Notes under the pieces: model-generated
Told to the model about the DNA's origin: nothing
Databases searched by the model: none
Seen by the model: only the letters and a program-made list of their open reading frames with translations
Made by a program: the position numbers and the translations under genes
In this document: in pieces, positions 26,379 to 39,046 of the stretch
Layout: each line of letters opens with the position of its first letter
How positions within the stretch are numbered: the stretch's first letter is position 1
Source of the DNA: Proteiniphilum saccharofermentans
Lineage (GTDB): Bacteria > Bacteroidota > Bacteroidia > Bacteroidales > Dysgonomonadaceae
Assembly (NCBI RefSeq): GCF_900095135.1
Contig: NZ_LT605205.1
Span: forward strand, 3,658,001-3,722,000
Direction of reading: 5' to 3'
DNA length: 64,000 nucleotides

Positions 26379-26416
26379 GGTTAGGAATCTTCTATCGGAA
26401 GATTCTTAACCTTTTG
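26379..26416 (+). terminator. Attenuator-like hairpin between rplL and rpoB
   Basis: GGTTAGGAATCTTC (26379-26392) pairs with GAAGATTCTTAACC (26398-26411, one G-T wobble) around a five-base loop, followed by TTTTG. No promoter of comparable quality precedes rpoB, so this probably passes a fraction of polymerases, lowering rpoBC relative to ribosomal protein genes as in E. coli. Confidence 0.7.
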
Positions 26417-26450
26417 TGTCAATATATAGTAGGTTCAAAAACTCACATCC

Positions 26451-30263
<3,813 letters not shown>

Positions 30264-30270
30264 TCGACAA

Positions 30271-30302
30271 TAATTCAATGCCGATAAATCGGGATTGAAT
30301 TA
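30271..30302 (+). repeat. Palindrome between rpoB and rpoC (TCCCGAT family, copy 6)
   Basis: TAATTCAAT (30271-30279) pairs with ATTGAATTA (30294-30302), and inner CCGAT/ATCGG (30281-30285 with 30288-30292) surround AA. A G-G mismatch separates the two helices. No T-run follows, so it may stabilise or punctuate the rpoBC mRNA rather than terminate it. Confidence 0.65.
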
Positions 30303-30343
30303 TTAGCAAATTAAACAAAATAATTCTTTATACTGATTAGTAT

Positions 30344-33300
30344 ATGGCATTTAGAAAAGAGAACAAAATAAAGAGTAACTTCTCAAAAATTACTATTGGG
30401 CTGGCGTCGCCTGAACAGGTTCTGGAGAATTCTTTCGGCGAAGTGTTAAAACCCGAGACCATCAACTACCGCACCTATAAACCCGAACGCGACGGTCTGT
30501 TCTGTGAGCGGATTTTCGGGCCTGTAAAAGACTATGAATGTCACTGCGGAAAGTACAAACGTATCCGCTATAAAGGTATTGTCTGCGACCGATGCGGCGT
30601 GGAAGTTACCGAGAAAAAAGTACGTCGCGAACGTACAGGACATATCCATCTGGTGGTTCCGGTGGCTCACATATGGTATTTCAGGTCATTACCCAATAAA
30701 ATAGGGTATCTCCTGGGAATCCCGACCAAGAAACTAGACTCCATTATCTATTATGAAAGATATGTGGTGATTCAACCCGGTGCATTGGGAGACCAGGTAG
30801 CAGAGAGGGATCTCCTTACCGAAGATGAATACCTCCAGTTGCTGGATACGCTGCCCAAAGAAAACCAATTGCTTGAGGATAGCGATCCTAACAAATTCAT
30901 CGCAAAGATGGGGGCAGAAGCCATTCTCGAGTTGTTGGAGAGGATCAACCTCGATAAGCTGGCCTACCAACTCCGTCACCGTGCAAGCACTGATACCTCA
31001 CAACAGCGCAAGAATGAAGCGTTGAAACAGTTGCAGGTGGTAGAAGCTTTTCGTGGATCGAAGAATATCAACAAGCCGGAATGGATGATCATGAAAGTGA
31101 TCCCCGTCATTCCGCCCGACCTGCGTCCGTTGGTGCCGCTGGACGGCGGCCGTTTCGCCACTTCCGACCTCAACGACCTCTATCGTCGCGTGATTATCCG
31201 TAACAACCGACTGAAACGTCTTATCGACATCAAAGCGCCGGATGTGATCCTGCGTAACGAAAAACGTATGTTGCAGGAAGCGGTAGACTCGCTGTTCGAC
31301 AACTCACGTAAGTCGAGTGCCATCAAGACCGAATCGAACCGTCCGTTGAAATCACTCTCCGACAGTCTGAAAGGGAAACAGGGGCGTTTCCGCCAGAACC
31401 TGCTCGGTAAGCGTGTGGATTACTCGGCCCGTTCGGTAATCGTCGTAGGGCCCGAACTCAAAATGCATGAATGCGGACTGCCAAAAGATATGGCGGCCGA
31501 ACTCTATAAACCGTTTATCATCCGTAAGCTCATCGAGAGAGGTATCGTCAAGACCGTGAAATCTGCCAAGAAGATCGTGGACAGGAAAGAACCGGTAGTA
31601 TATGATATCTTAGAGTATGTGATGAAAGGCCACCCGGTACTGCTGAACCGCGCCCCTACCCTCCACCGTCTGGGTATTCAGGCGTTCCAGCCCAAGCTGA
31701 TCGAAGGTAAGGCTATTCAGTTGCACCCGCTCGCATGTACGGCATTCAACGCCGACTTCGACGGTGACCAGATGGCTGTCCACCTGCCGCTCGGCAACGA
31801 GGCAATCCTCGAAGCGCAATTGCTGATGCTCGCATCGCACAATATCCTCAACCCTGCTAATGGAGCGCCTATCACCGTGCCTTCACAGGACATGGTACTG
31901 GGATTGTATTACATTACCAAGATCCGTCCCGGCGCAAAAGGAGAAGGCATGACCTTCTACGGCGAAGAAGAAGCCATTATCGCCTATAACGAAGGTGCAG
32001 TAGATGTACATGCTTTGGTGAAAGTGGTCGTGGATGATATCGACGAAGAAGGCAATCCCATCCGGAAGATGCACGAAACCAGTGTGGGACGTGTAATCAC
32101 TAACGAGGCTATTCCAAAAGAGGTAGGATATATCAACGAACTGCTTTCCAAGAAATCGCTCCGCGATATCATCGGGAAGGTGATCAAAACCTGTGGAGTA
32201 GCCCGCACGGCACAGTATCTCGACGATATCAAAGACCTCGGTTATTACATGGCATTCAAGGGGGGACTCTCGTTCAACCTTGAAGATGTGATCATCCCGG
32301 CAGAGAAAGAGAAGCTCATTGCAGAAGGATATGCCGAAGTGGAGCAGATCATGGAGAACTACAATATGGGATTCATCACCTATAACGAACGTTACAACCA
32401 GATCATCGACACCTGGACGCATATCAACTCCAAGCTTTCAAATATCCTGATGAAACAACTTGCCGAAGACGATCAGGGATTCAACTCGGTATATATGATG
32501 CTCGACTCGGGCGCCCGTGGTTCGCGCGAACAGATCCGCCAGCTGTCGGGTATGCGTGGATTGATGGCGAAACCGCAAAAGAGCGGTGCCGAAGGAGCAC
32601 AGATCATCGAAAACCCCATCCTTGCGAACTTTAAAGAGGGATTGTCGGTATTGGAGTACTTTATCTCTACTCACGGTGCCCGTAAGGGTCTTGCCGATAC
32701 GGCACTCAAGACTGCTGATGCCGGGTATCTCACCCGTCGTCTGGTAGACGTATCTCAGGATGTGATCATCACCGAAGAAGATTGTGGTACGTTGCGTGGC
32801 CTGGTTGCTACCGCTATCAAGAATAATGACGAGGTGATCGCCTCACTCTACGAGCGTATTTTAGGACGCGTATCGGTGCACGATGTGCAGCACCCCAACA
32901 CTGGGGAGATCATTGTGAACGCAGGGGAAGAGATCACCGAAGATATAGCGAAGAAAATCGAAGAATCGCCTATTGAACGGGTAGAGATCCGTTCGGTACT
33001 CACCTGCGAATCATCGCACGGTGTCTGCGCGAAGTGTTACGGAAGAAACCTTGCTACAGGTAGAATGGTACAAAGAGGCGAAGCGGTAGGAGTTATCGCT
33101 GCCCAGTCCATCGGTGAACCGGGAACACAGCTTACGCTGCGTACGTTCCACGTGGGAGGTATCGCTTCTAACATCGCTACAGAAAACAGTGTCGTAACCA
33201 AGTACGACGGTACCCTCGAGTTCGACGAACTCCGTTACGTGGAGACCACTGATGCCGAAGGCAAGCCCTACAAAGTGGTGGTTAGCCGATTGGTGGAAAT

Positions 33301-34624
33301 GCGTATTATAGACCTCAACACCAAAATCGTGCTGCTGGCCCACAACGTCCCCTACGGTTCGAAACTCTATTTCAACCAGGGTGACAAAGTGACGAAAGGT
33401 GATCTGATCTGCGAATGGGATCCGTTCAATGCAGTCATCGTTTCCGAAGCGTCCGGAAAGATCCGGTTCGAAAGTTTCACCGAAAATATCACCTATAAGG
33501 TTGAGTCTGATGAACAGACCGGTTTGAAGGAGAAAGTAATTATCGAATCGCGAGATAAGACCAGGGCACCATCGGCACATATCGTGGATGAAAACGACGA
33601 TATCCTGCGTACCTACACCTTGCCGCTTGGATCCCACATCGTGAAGAACGAGGGAGACCAGATCAAAGCAGGTGATGTGCTGGTGAAGATCCCGCGCGCC
33701 GTAGGTAAAGCAGGTGACATTACGGGAGGTCTTCCACGTGTGACCGAGCTGTTTGAAGCCCGTAACCCGTCGAATCCTGCGGTAGTTGCCGAGATCGACG
33801 GTGAAGTATCTTTCGGCAAGATCAAACGTGGTAACCAGGAGATTTCCGTCACCTCCAAGACAGGAGAAGTGAAGAAATACATGGTACCGCTCTCCAAACA
33901 GATATTGGTACAGGAAAACGACTATGTACGTGCAGGGATGCCGCTCTCCGACGGAGCCATCACCCCGTCAGACATTCTGGCTATCAAGGGGCCGACTGCG
34001 GTACAGGAATATATCGTGAACGAAGTTCAGGATGTTTACCGTCTGCAAGGTGTGAAGATCAACGACAAGCACTTTGAAGTGATTGTACGCCAGATGATGC
34101 GTAAGGTAGAAGTAGTGGATCCGGGAGATACCCGCTTCCTCGAACAGCAACTTGTCGACAAGAACGAGATGATGGAAGAGAATGACCGCATCTGGGGCAA
34201 GAAGGTGATTGTCAGCGCCGGTGACTCGCAACTGTTCGAACCGGGACAGATTGTAACAGCTCGCAAGCTGCGTGACGAAAACAGCTCGCTGAAACGTCGC
34301 GACCTGAAACCTGTGGAAGCACGCGATGCCGTTCCCGCTACCGCCAACCAGGTGTTGCAGGGAATTACCCGCGCCGCACTCCAGACGACCAGCTTCATGT
34401 CGGCCGCATCCTTCCAGGAAACTACCAAGGTATTGAACGACGCCGCCATCAACGGCAAGACCGATACACTCGATGGTTTGAAGGAAAACGTGATCTGCGG
34501 GCATCTTATCCCTGCCGGAACCGGCCAGAGGGAATTCGACAAATTGGTAGTCGGCTCACGCGAAGACTTCGAGAAACTGAGTGCCAACAAACGTGTAAAT
34601 CTGTTCCAGGAGGCTACTGAATAA
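30344..34624 (+). CDS. rpoC: RNA polymerase beta-prime subunit
   Basis: 1426 residues. The N-terminal zinc ribbon is [20 protein letters not shown], followed by the clamp, [21 protein letters not shown], the catalytic [14 protein letters not shown] (three Mg-binding Asp), the bridge/trigger region ([10 protein letters not shown]-like [31 protein letters not shown]) and the second zinc site [16 protein letters not shown]. The C terminus keeps [28 protein letters not shown] strong terminator follows. Confidence 0.99.
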   Translation: MAFRKENKIKSNFSKITIGLASPEQVLENSFGEVLKPETINYRTYKPERDGLFCERIFGPVKDYECHCGKYKRIRYKGIVCDRCGVEVTEKKVRRERTGHIHLVVPVAHIWYFRSLPNKIGYLLGIPTKKLDSIIYYERYVVIQPGALGDQVAERDLLTEDEYLQLLDTLPKENQLLEDSDPNKFIAKMGAEAILELLERINLDKLAYQLRHRASTDTSQQRKNEALKQLQVVEAFRGSKNINKPEWMIMKVIPVIPPDLRPLVPLDGGRFATSDLNDLYRRVIIRNNRLKRLIDIKAPDVILRNEKRMLQEAVDSLFDNSRKSSAIKTESNRPLKSLSDSLKGKQGRFRQNLLGKRVDYSARSVIVVGPELKMHECGLPKDMAAELYKPFIIRKLIERGIVKTVKSAKKIVDRKEPVVYDILEYVMKGHPVLLNRAPTLHRLGIQAFQPKLIEGKAIQLHPLACTAFNADFDGDQMAVHLPLGNEAILEAQLLMLASHNILNPANGAPITVPSQDMVLGLYYITKIRPGAKGEGMTFYGEEEAIIAYNEGAVDVHALVKVVVDDIDEEGNPIRKMHETSVGRVITNEAIPKEVGYINELLSKKSLRDIIGKVIKTCGVARTAQYLDDIKDLGYYMAFKGGLSFNLEDVIIPAEKEKLIAEGYAEVEQIMENYNMGFITYNERYNQIIDTWTHINSKLSNILMKQLAEDDQGFNSVYMMLDSGARGSREQIRQLSGMRGLMAKPQKSGAEGAQIIENPILANFKEGLSVLEYFISTHGARKGLADTALKTADAGYLTRRLVDVSQDVIITEEDCGTLRGLVATAIKNNDEVIASLYERILGRVSVHDVQHPNTGEIIVNAGEEITEDIAKKIEESPIERVEIRSVLTCESSHGVCAKCYGRNLATGRMVQRGEAVGVIAAQSIGEPGTQLTLRTFHVGGIASNIATENSVVTKYDGTLEFDELRYVETTDAEGKPYKVVVSRLVEMRIIDLNTKIVLLAHNVPYGSKLYFNQGDKVTKGDLICEWDPFNAVIVSEASGKIRFESFTENITYKVESDEQTGLKEKVIIESRDKTRAPSAHIVDENDDILRTYTLPLGSHIVKNEGDQIKAGDVLVKIPRAVGKAGDITGGLPRVTELFEARNPSNPAVVAEIDGEVSFGKIKRGNQEISVTSKTGEVKKYMVPLSKQILVQENDYVRAGMPLSDGAITPSDILAIKGPTAVQEYIVNEVQDVYRLQGVKINDKHFEVIVRQMMRKVEVVDPGDTRFLEQQLVDKNEMMEENDRIWGKKVIVSAGDSQLFEPGQIVTARKLRDENSSLKRRDLKPVEARDAVPATANQVLQGITRAALQTTSFMSAASFQETTKVLNDAAINGKTDTLDGLKENVICGHLIPAGTGQREFDKLVVGSREDFEKLSANKRVNLFQEATE

Positions 34625-34649
34625 ACACCTCTTCGGAAACAATCATATT

Positions 34650-34684
34650 AAAACCCGTACCGGGATTCCGGCACGGGTTTTTAT
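34650..34684 (+). terminator. Terminator of the rpoBC operon
   Basis: AAACCCGT plus CCGG (34651-34663) pairs with CCGG plus ACGGGTTT (34668-34680) around GATT with one mismatch, followed by TTTATTT. Confidence 0.85.
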
Positions 34685-34693
34685 TTGAATCAT

Positions 34694-34740
34694 CTGTTTA
34701 TTACGTAATAAATAATTATATTTGCACGTAATAAATAGTA
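34694..34740 (+). promoter_or_regulatory. Promoter and operator of the DUF6364/PIN module
   Basis: -7 TATATTTG (34717-34724) with CTG 20 bases upstream (34694-34696). A perfect 16-base palindrome TTTATTACGTAATAAA (34697-34712) fills the spacer. Its half-word ACGTAATAAATA recurs at 34726-34737, downstream of the -7. The arrangement is typical of an autorepressed toxin-antitoxin operon. Confidence 0.7.
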
Positions 34741-34746
34741 TAAAAT

Positions 34747-34992
34747 ATGACTACTAAACTAACATTAAACATTGATAAGGATATCATTGAATATGCGAAA
34801 TCATACGCCAAAGAAAATAATGTGAGTTTATCCAAACTCATAGAAAACTATTTGAATTCTCTGACACAGAAAGATAATAAACAATCTAAAAAGGTTAGCC
34901 CACTGGTTGAAAGCCTGACGGGTGTGATTCCTTCAGAGGAACTCGACGAGCGTAAAAGTTATAGGGATTATCTGGCAGAAAAATACACCTAA
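34747..34992 (+). CDS. DUF6364 family antitoxin (ribbon-helix-helix-like)
   Basis: 81 residues. The N-terminal TTKLTLNIDKDIIEYAKSYAKENNVSLSKLIENYL has the pattern of a ribbon-helix-helix DNA-binding domain (one strand, two helices). The tail (VSPLVESLTGVIPSEELDERKSYRDYLAEKY) should wrap the toxin. It binds and neutralises the PIN toxin and, with it, probably represses through the palindrome at 34697. Its stop overlaps the toxin start by one base (TAATG), a clear translational-coupling arrangement. Confidence 0.82.
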   Translation: MTTKLTLNIDKDIIEYAKSYAKENNVSLSKLIENYLNSLTQKDNKQSKKVSPLVESLTGVIPSEELDERKSYRDYLAEKYT

Positions 34993-35399
34993 TGGAGAAT
35001 CTTCTAATTGATACCAATATCGTAGTCGACTTGCTAAGCAGGCGTGAGAACTTTTATCAGGAAGCACAGGAACTATTTACTCTGGCTGATGAAAATGATG
35101 TGAAGTTATTTATATCTGCACTGACTTTTGCGAACACACATTATTTGCTTTTGAGACATTTAAGTGAAAATGAAGCCCGGAAAGTGATGATAAAGTTCAA
35201 ACTCCTCGTAAAAATATTACCACTTGAGGATAAAATTTTAGAACTTGCATTAGCATCCGATTTTCGCGATTTTGAAGATGCCATTCAATACCATACAGCC
35301 TTAGAGAATAAACTGAATATTATTATCACTCGGAATAAAAAAAATTTCAAAACATCCCGAATTCCAGTATTGACTGCGAAAGAGTTTTTGAACAGGTAA
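34992..35399 (+). CDS. PIN-domain ribonuclease toxin (VapC-like)
   Basis: 135 residues with a PIN domain: LIDTNIVVDLLSRRE (first catalytic Asp near residue 7), SALTFANTHYLL, and SDFRDFEDAIQYHTAL (acidic cluster), with a C-terminal ITRNKKNFKTSRIPVLTAKEFL. All acidic residues expected for the Mg-dependent nuclease seem present, so it is probably active. VapC-type toxins cleave tRNA or rRNA; the target is unknown. It is coupled to the antitoxin by a one-base overlap. Confidence 0.87.
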   Translation: MENLLIDTNIVVDLLSRRENFYQEAQELFTLADENDVKLFISALTFANTHYLLLRHLSENEARKVMIKFKLLVKILPLEDKILELALASDFRDFEDAIQYHTALENKLNIIITRNKKNFKTSRIPVLTAKEFLNR

Positions 35400-35471
35400 T
35401 ATACATCAATTGTCGATATAGGGCTATCAGTTCAAATCCTTTATCCTTCCGCTTCTTATAAATTTTATACC

Positions 35472-37538
35472 TTACTGTCCGGTAGATTTCTTCAGATACT
35501 CATAGATTGCCTGCTGGGCACGTACGGGAGGTTGATCGTTGTGTTTGAACACGTTTTGCAGGTTTTCGTCGATCCATGCCGCACTCTGATTGTCGGCAAG
35601 TTGTATTTTCAGTATGTCGATGATCTGCCGCTTCAGTGATTCCGTATAGATTGGGAAAGCCACCTCGATGCGGCGGTGCAGGTTACGCTGCATCCAGTCG
35701 GCCGACGTCAGGTAAATATCCTCTTCACCACCATTAAAGAAATACCAGACCCGGGCATGCTCCAGATAGGCATCTACAATACGCGTCACCGTGATATTTT
35801 TGCTGAACGGCTGGCCGGGCACCAGACAACAGATACCGCGTATAATCAGGTCGATCTTCACCCCCGCCTCGCTGGCACGGTAAAGCGCATTGATCATCCC
35901 TTTATCCTCCAGACTGTTCATCTTTAAGATGATATGCCCTATGCCACCGCTTTTCACATGTTCGATCTCCCGCTCAATCATCTTATGGGTCTCGGGAAGC
36001 ATATTAAACTGCGTCACTAACAAATGCTTGAAGTTACGCATATAGGGTTTTCCCTCCAACACACGGAATACTTCGTCGATATCTTTGATAAATTCTTTAT
36101 TCGAAGTAAGTAACCCCTTGTCGGAATAGATACGGGCCGTTTTTTCATTGAAATTGCCTGTCCCCAGATAAGCATAACCTTTGATAGGATCATCCGGGTC
36201 GTTGCTACGCTTCCGTACATAAGCCAGTTTGGCATGTACTTTCAATCCCGGAAGGCTGTAAATGATCTTCACCCCTGCCTGCTGCATCAGTTCGGAAGTG
36301 AGATAGTTATTCATCTCATCGAAGCGGGCTTTTAGTTCGACAAAGACAGTCACCTTTTTACCATTCTTCGCAGCACTGATCAAACTGTTGATTACGGCCG
36401 AATTCTCTGCCACACGATACTGGGTCACCTTTATTTCCAGCACCTTCGGATCGAAGGCTGCCTGCAGAAGGAACCGCAGCAGATAATCAAATGACTGGTA
36501 GGGGAAGTGTAGCAATACATCCTGTTTCCGTAGTACCCGCAAAATAGAGCTGTTGGTTTCCAGTTCCGGGATCCTGAGCGGTTGAGGGAGTTGCTGTTTC
36601 AAAGAATTACCCACCGGATTGGGTAGGCTCGACAGATCAGCCCTGTTCAGATAACGGCCTGAAGGAAGTAGCTCCTCCTCTTCAATCTCATAGGCTTCAC
36701 AAAGGTATTGAAGAAAATAATCCGGCATATTCTTATCATACTGAAACCGCGTAACAGCCCCTATCTTCCGCTTGCGCACCTTGCGAAGTATCTCCTCGGC
36801 AATATCTTTCTGATCTTCATCCTCTAACGAGAAATCTGCATCACGTGAAATCTTGATGCTGAAACAATCCACAATTTGGTATCCCGGGAATACACTCTGC
36901 ATATTCGCTTTGATCACATCATCGATAAACATGATATAATGATTGCCTTCATACGACGGAAGTTGAATAAACCGGGGTATTTTGGTATAAGGGATCTTCA
37001 TTATGGCATAGGTATATCCTAGCTTGTCAGACTTTTTCTTCTTTTTCAGGAGACTGATCACCTGATAGATGCGGGCATCCTGAATAAACGAATGAATATC
37101 ATCCTTCTGAATGATCATTGGCTGCAAATAGGGAAATACCTCTTCGTTAAAATACTTTTTCACATATTCCTGATGAAACGGCTCCACCTTGTCGGTCTGA
37201 TATAATATGATACCATTGCGTTTCAATTCAGGTAATATCATATTGTTGAAGATATCATCATACTCCTTTTCCTGAGCAGTGACTTCCCTGTTGATCTGCA
37301 CGAGAGTTTTCTTCGCCTCCTCTACAGATTCATCCCGGTCTATGCTTTCCAGCAGGGAACTATGGTATCCCGAAACACGTATTTTATAAAATTCCTCGAG
37401 ATTGGAAGAATAGATGGAGAGAAATTTGATGCGCTCATACACCGGCAACCGTTCGTCTTTCGCTTCCAGCAGTACACGATAGTTGAATGACAACCAGCTG
37501 ATATCACGTTTGAAGTATTTATATGTGGGATGGTTCAT
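35472..37538 (-). CDS. ppk1: Polyphosphate kinase 1
   Basis: 688 residues. The N-terminal domain is FKRDISWLSFNYRVLLEAKD (PPK1 opening) and the head domain includes EEFYKIRVSGYHS. Two phospholipase D-like C-terminal domains follow: the phosphohistidine site in LPGLKVHAKLAYV, LGTGNFNEKTARIYSD, IRGICCLVPGQPFS and YLEHARVWYFFNGGE (second His). It reversibly makes polyphosphate from ATP, a phosphate and energy store tied to stress survival. No ppx neighbour is seen in the window. The phosphodiesterase gene is divergent, 64 bases away. Confidence 0.96.
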   Translation of the reverse strand: MNHPTYKYFKRDISWLSFNYRVLLEAKDERLPVYERIKFLSIYSSNLEEFYKIRVSGYHSSLLESIDRDESVEEAKKTLVQINREVTAQEKEYDDIFNNMILPELKRNGIILYQTDKVEPFHQEYVKKYFNEEVFPYLQPMIIQKDDIHSFIQDARIYQVISLLKKKKKSDKLGYTYAIMKIPYTKIPRFIQLPSYEGNHYIMFIDDVIKANMQSVFPGYQIVDCFSIKISRDADFSLEDEDQKDIAEEILRKVRKRKIGAVTRFQYDKNMPDYFLQYLCEAYEIEEEELLPSGRYLNRADLSSLPNPVGNSLKQQLPQPLRIPELETNSSILRVLRKQDVLLHFPYQSFDYLLRFLLQAAFDPKVLEIKVTQYRVAENSAVINSLISAAKNGKKVTVFVELKARFDEMNNYLTSELMQQAGVKIIYSLPGLKVHAKLAYVRKRSNDPDDPIKGYAYLGTGNFNEKTARIYSDKGLLTSNKEFIKDIDEVFRVLEGKPYMRNFKHLLVTQFNMLPETHKMIEREIEHVKSGGIGHIILKMNSLEDKGMINALYRASEAGVKIDLIIRGICCLVPGQPFSKNITVTRIVDAYLEHARVWYFFNGGEEDIYLTSADWMQRNLHRRIEVAFPIYTESLKRQIIDILKIQLADNQSAAWIDENLQNVFKHNDQPPVRAQQAIYEYLKKSTGQ

Positions 37539-37556
37539 ATTTTGAATTCGATACCT

Positions 37557-37587
37557 TTTGAATTATGGTATAAAAATAATAACTTTG
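37557..37587 (+). promoter_or_regulatory. Promoter of the metallophosphoesterase gene
   Basis: TTTG (37557-37560), 19 bases, TAACTTTG (37580-37587). It supports the ATG at 37602 and excludes the upstream ATG at 37530. Confidence 0.75.
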
Positions 37588-37601
37588 ACCGAATAAAAAA
37601 A

Positions 37602-38099
37602 ATGAAGAAAATAGGACTACTTTCAGATACCCATGGCCATTGGGATGAAAAATTCGAAACATATTTCGCTTCGTGCGATGAGATATGGCATGCCGGTGAT
37701 ATCGGCTCACTCGCCCTGGCCCGGCAATTCGAAGTCCTAAAACCCTTCAGGGCCGTTTATGGCAATATCGATGATACTGCCGTTCGCAGTGCCTATCCCC
37801 ACACATTGCGTTTCATGCTCGAGAAGGTAGATGTAATGATCACCCATATAGGCGGTTATCCGGGCCGTTATAACCCTGCCGTCCTGCCTCAATTAAAAGC
37901 CAATCCTCCAAAGCTGTTCATAACCGGACACTCCCATATATTAAAAGTAATGTATGATAAGAAACTGGAATGCCTCTATATGAACCCCGGTGCTGCCGGT
38001 AAATATGGCTTTCATCAAGTACGTACCCTTCTCCGTTTTATACTGGACGAAGGTAATATAAGGGACCTTGAAGTGATAGAGATAGGAAAACAGGGATGA
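37602..38099 (+). CDS. YfcE/MJ0936-type metallophosphoesterase
   Basis: 165 residues starting MKKIGLLSDTHGHWDEKF. Calcineurin-like metal-site motifs: LLSDTHGH (Asp, His), IWHAGDIGS (Asp), YGNIDD (Asn), MITHIGGYPG (His) and ITGHSHILKVM (His pair). Proteins of this small family hydrolyse phosphodiesters such as cyclic nucleotides in vitro; the natural substrate is unsettled. Divergent from ppk1. The promoter sets the start codon. Confidence 0.9.
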   Translation: MKKIGLLSDTHGHWDEKFETYFASCDEIWHAGDIGSLALARQFEVLKPFRAVYGNIDDTAVRSAYPHTLRFMLEKVDVMITHIGGYPGRYNPAVLPQLKANPPKLFITGHSHILKVMYDKKLECLYMNPGAAGKYGFHQVRTLLRFILDEGNIRDLEVIEIGKQG

Positions 38100-38215
38100 A
38101 TTAAAAGTGGAAAGGAGGGAAAGTGGGATGGTAAAAAGCGCCTATGTGCCTGAGTGGGGGAAGAAGAGGCCGGAGAAAGTGAAAAACTAAAGTGAATTTT
38201 CTTTGAAATAAAAAA
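38100..38215. repeat. Purine-rich intergenic stretch
   Basis: The 116 bases between two convergent genes are strongly purine-rich (GTGGAAAGGAGGGAAAGTGG and GGGGGAAGAAGAGG words). The word GAGGGAAAGTGGGA also occurs in the coding strand of the PorE-like gene near 12330, indicating a dispersed repeat. Confidence 0.5.
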
Positions 38216-38851
38216 TTAAAAGAAGCCGGGGAACAGCAACAGGATGATTCCTCCCAATCCCAGCAACATCAACAGGGTTCCTACGCTTCTGTTAAGCAAT
38301 ACCAGGCCTCTGCGGTTAAAATGTTTACGCAATCGTGCCACCAAAGAGGTGAGAAGAAACCACCAAACAAATATAGCAATGATAAAAGCAATCAATCCGG
38401 CAGCAAAGAAATTTCTACCATCTGCCAAAGGATTAAATGAAAAACGGGCATAAAATCCCATGAATATTAAGATAATCGCTACATTGGAGAAGGTGAGCAG
38501 AAATGATGAAACAAAATCTCTTATATACCGTGTTTCTTGAGGTAATTTATCGGGAGTCCAGTCCCTTAAAGGATTTGAATTGAACACCCTAAGACCGAAA
38601 AAGAAAAGGATAACGCTTCCCAGTATCTGTATAATCTGCTCATATTCATCAAAAAAATCTGAGACAAAACTCAAACCGACTAAAGTGATCACAGCATATG
38701 ACAGATCAGACAATAAAGCTCCAAGGCCTGTCACGAAACCATGCCACCATCCCCGGTTGAGTGTTCGCTGAATAACCAGCATATTGATGGGACCCATAGG
38801 TGCAGAAACCAACAATCCAATAAGGAATCCCTTGGTAATTGTTTCAAACAT
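38216..38851 (-). CDS. LysE-family amino-acid exporter-like protein
   Basis: 211 residues with six predicted transmembrane helices. The N terminus GFLIGLLVSAPMGPINMLVIQRTLNRGWWHGFVTGLGALLSD carries the LysE/RhtB signature (PGP-like APMGPIN and a Gly-rich first loop). A central hydrophilic loop follows (PLRDWTPDKLPQETRY). LysE-type proteins export amino acids or homoserine-like solutes; the substrate is unknown. It has its own promoter, divergent from purL. Confidence 0.87.
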   Translation of the reverse strand: MFETITKGFLIGLLVSAPMGPINMLVIQRTLNRGWWHGFVTGLGALLSDLSYAVITLVGLSFVSDFFDEYEQIIQILGSVILFFFGLRVFNSNPLRDWTPDKLPQETRYIRDFVSSFLLTFSNVAIILIFMGFYARFSFNPLADGRNFFAAGLIAFIIAIFVWWFLLTSLVARLRKHFNRRGLVLLNRSVGTLLMLLGLGGIILLLFPGFF

Positions 38852-38891
38852 GTACCGCCGTTTACAGAAATGACTCTAAATTTTTCCGGTG

Positions 38892-38923
38892 CAAAGGTAC
38901 ATCCATTATACAAAACAGACAAA
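38892..38923 (-). promoter_or_regulatory. Promoter of the LysE-family gene
   Basis: On the minus strand TTTG (38920-38923), 20 bases, TACCTTTG (38892-38899). Confidence 0.7.
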
Positions 38924-38963
38924 ACAAGTTTTGCCTCTGTATTCACTTATCGAAAAAGTTCAC

Positions 38964-38971
38964 TAACTTTG
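38964..38971 (+). promoter_or_regulatory. -7 element for purL
   Basis: TAACTTTG, 75 bases before the purL ATG. No clear -33 TTG; the nearest (CTG, 38937) is 24 bases away. No purine riboswitch is recognised in the leader. Confidence 0.45.
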
Positions 38972-39046
38972 TGCCTTAATTCAGATTGATTAAAGTCTCT
39001 TTCAATCTATATCAATCTGTTCCAATCCCAATCTAAAAAAAGAGAT

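Noticed and set aside
33011-34590. Long antisense frames in rpoC (33011-33637, 33968-34504, 34036-34590)
   Set aside because: Shadows of a strongly biased coding strand; no recognisable domains.
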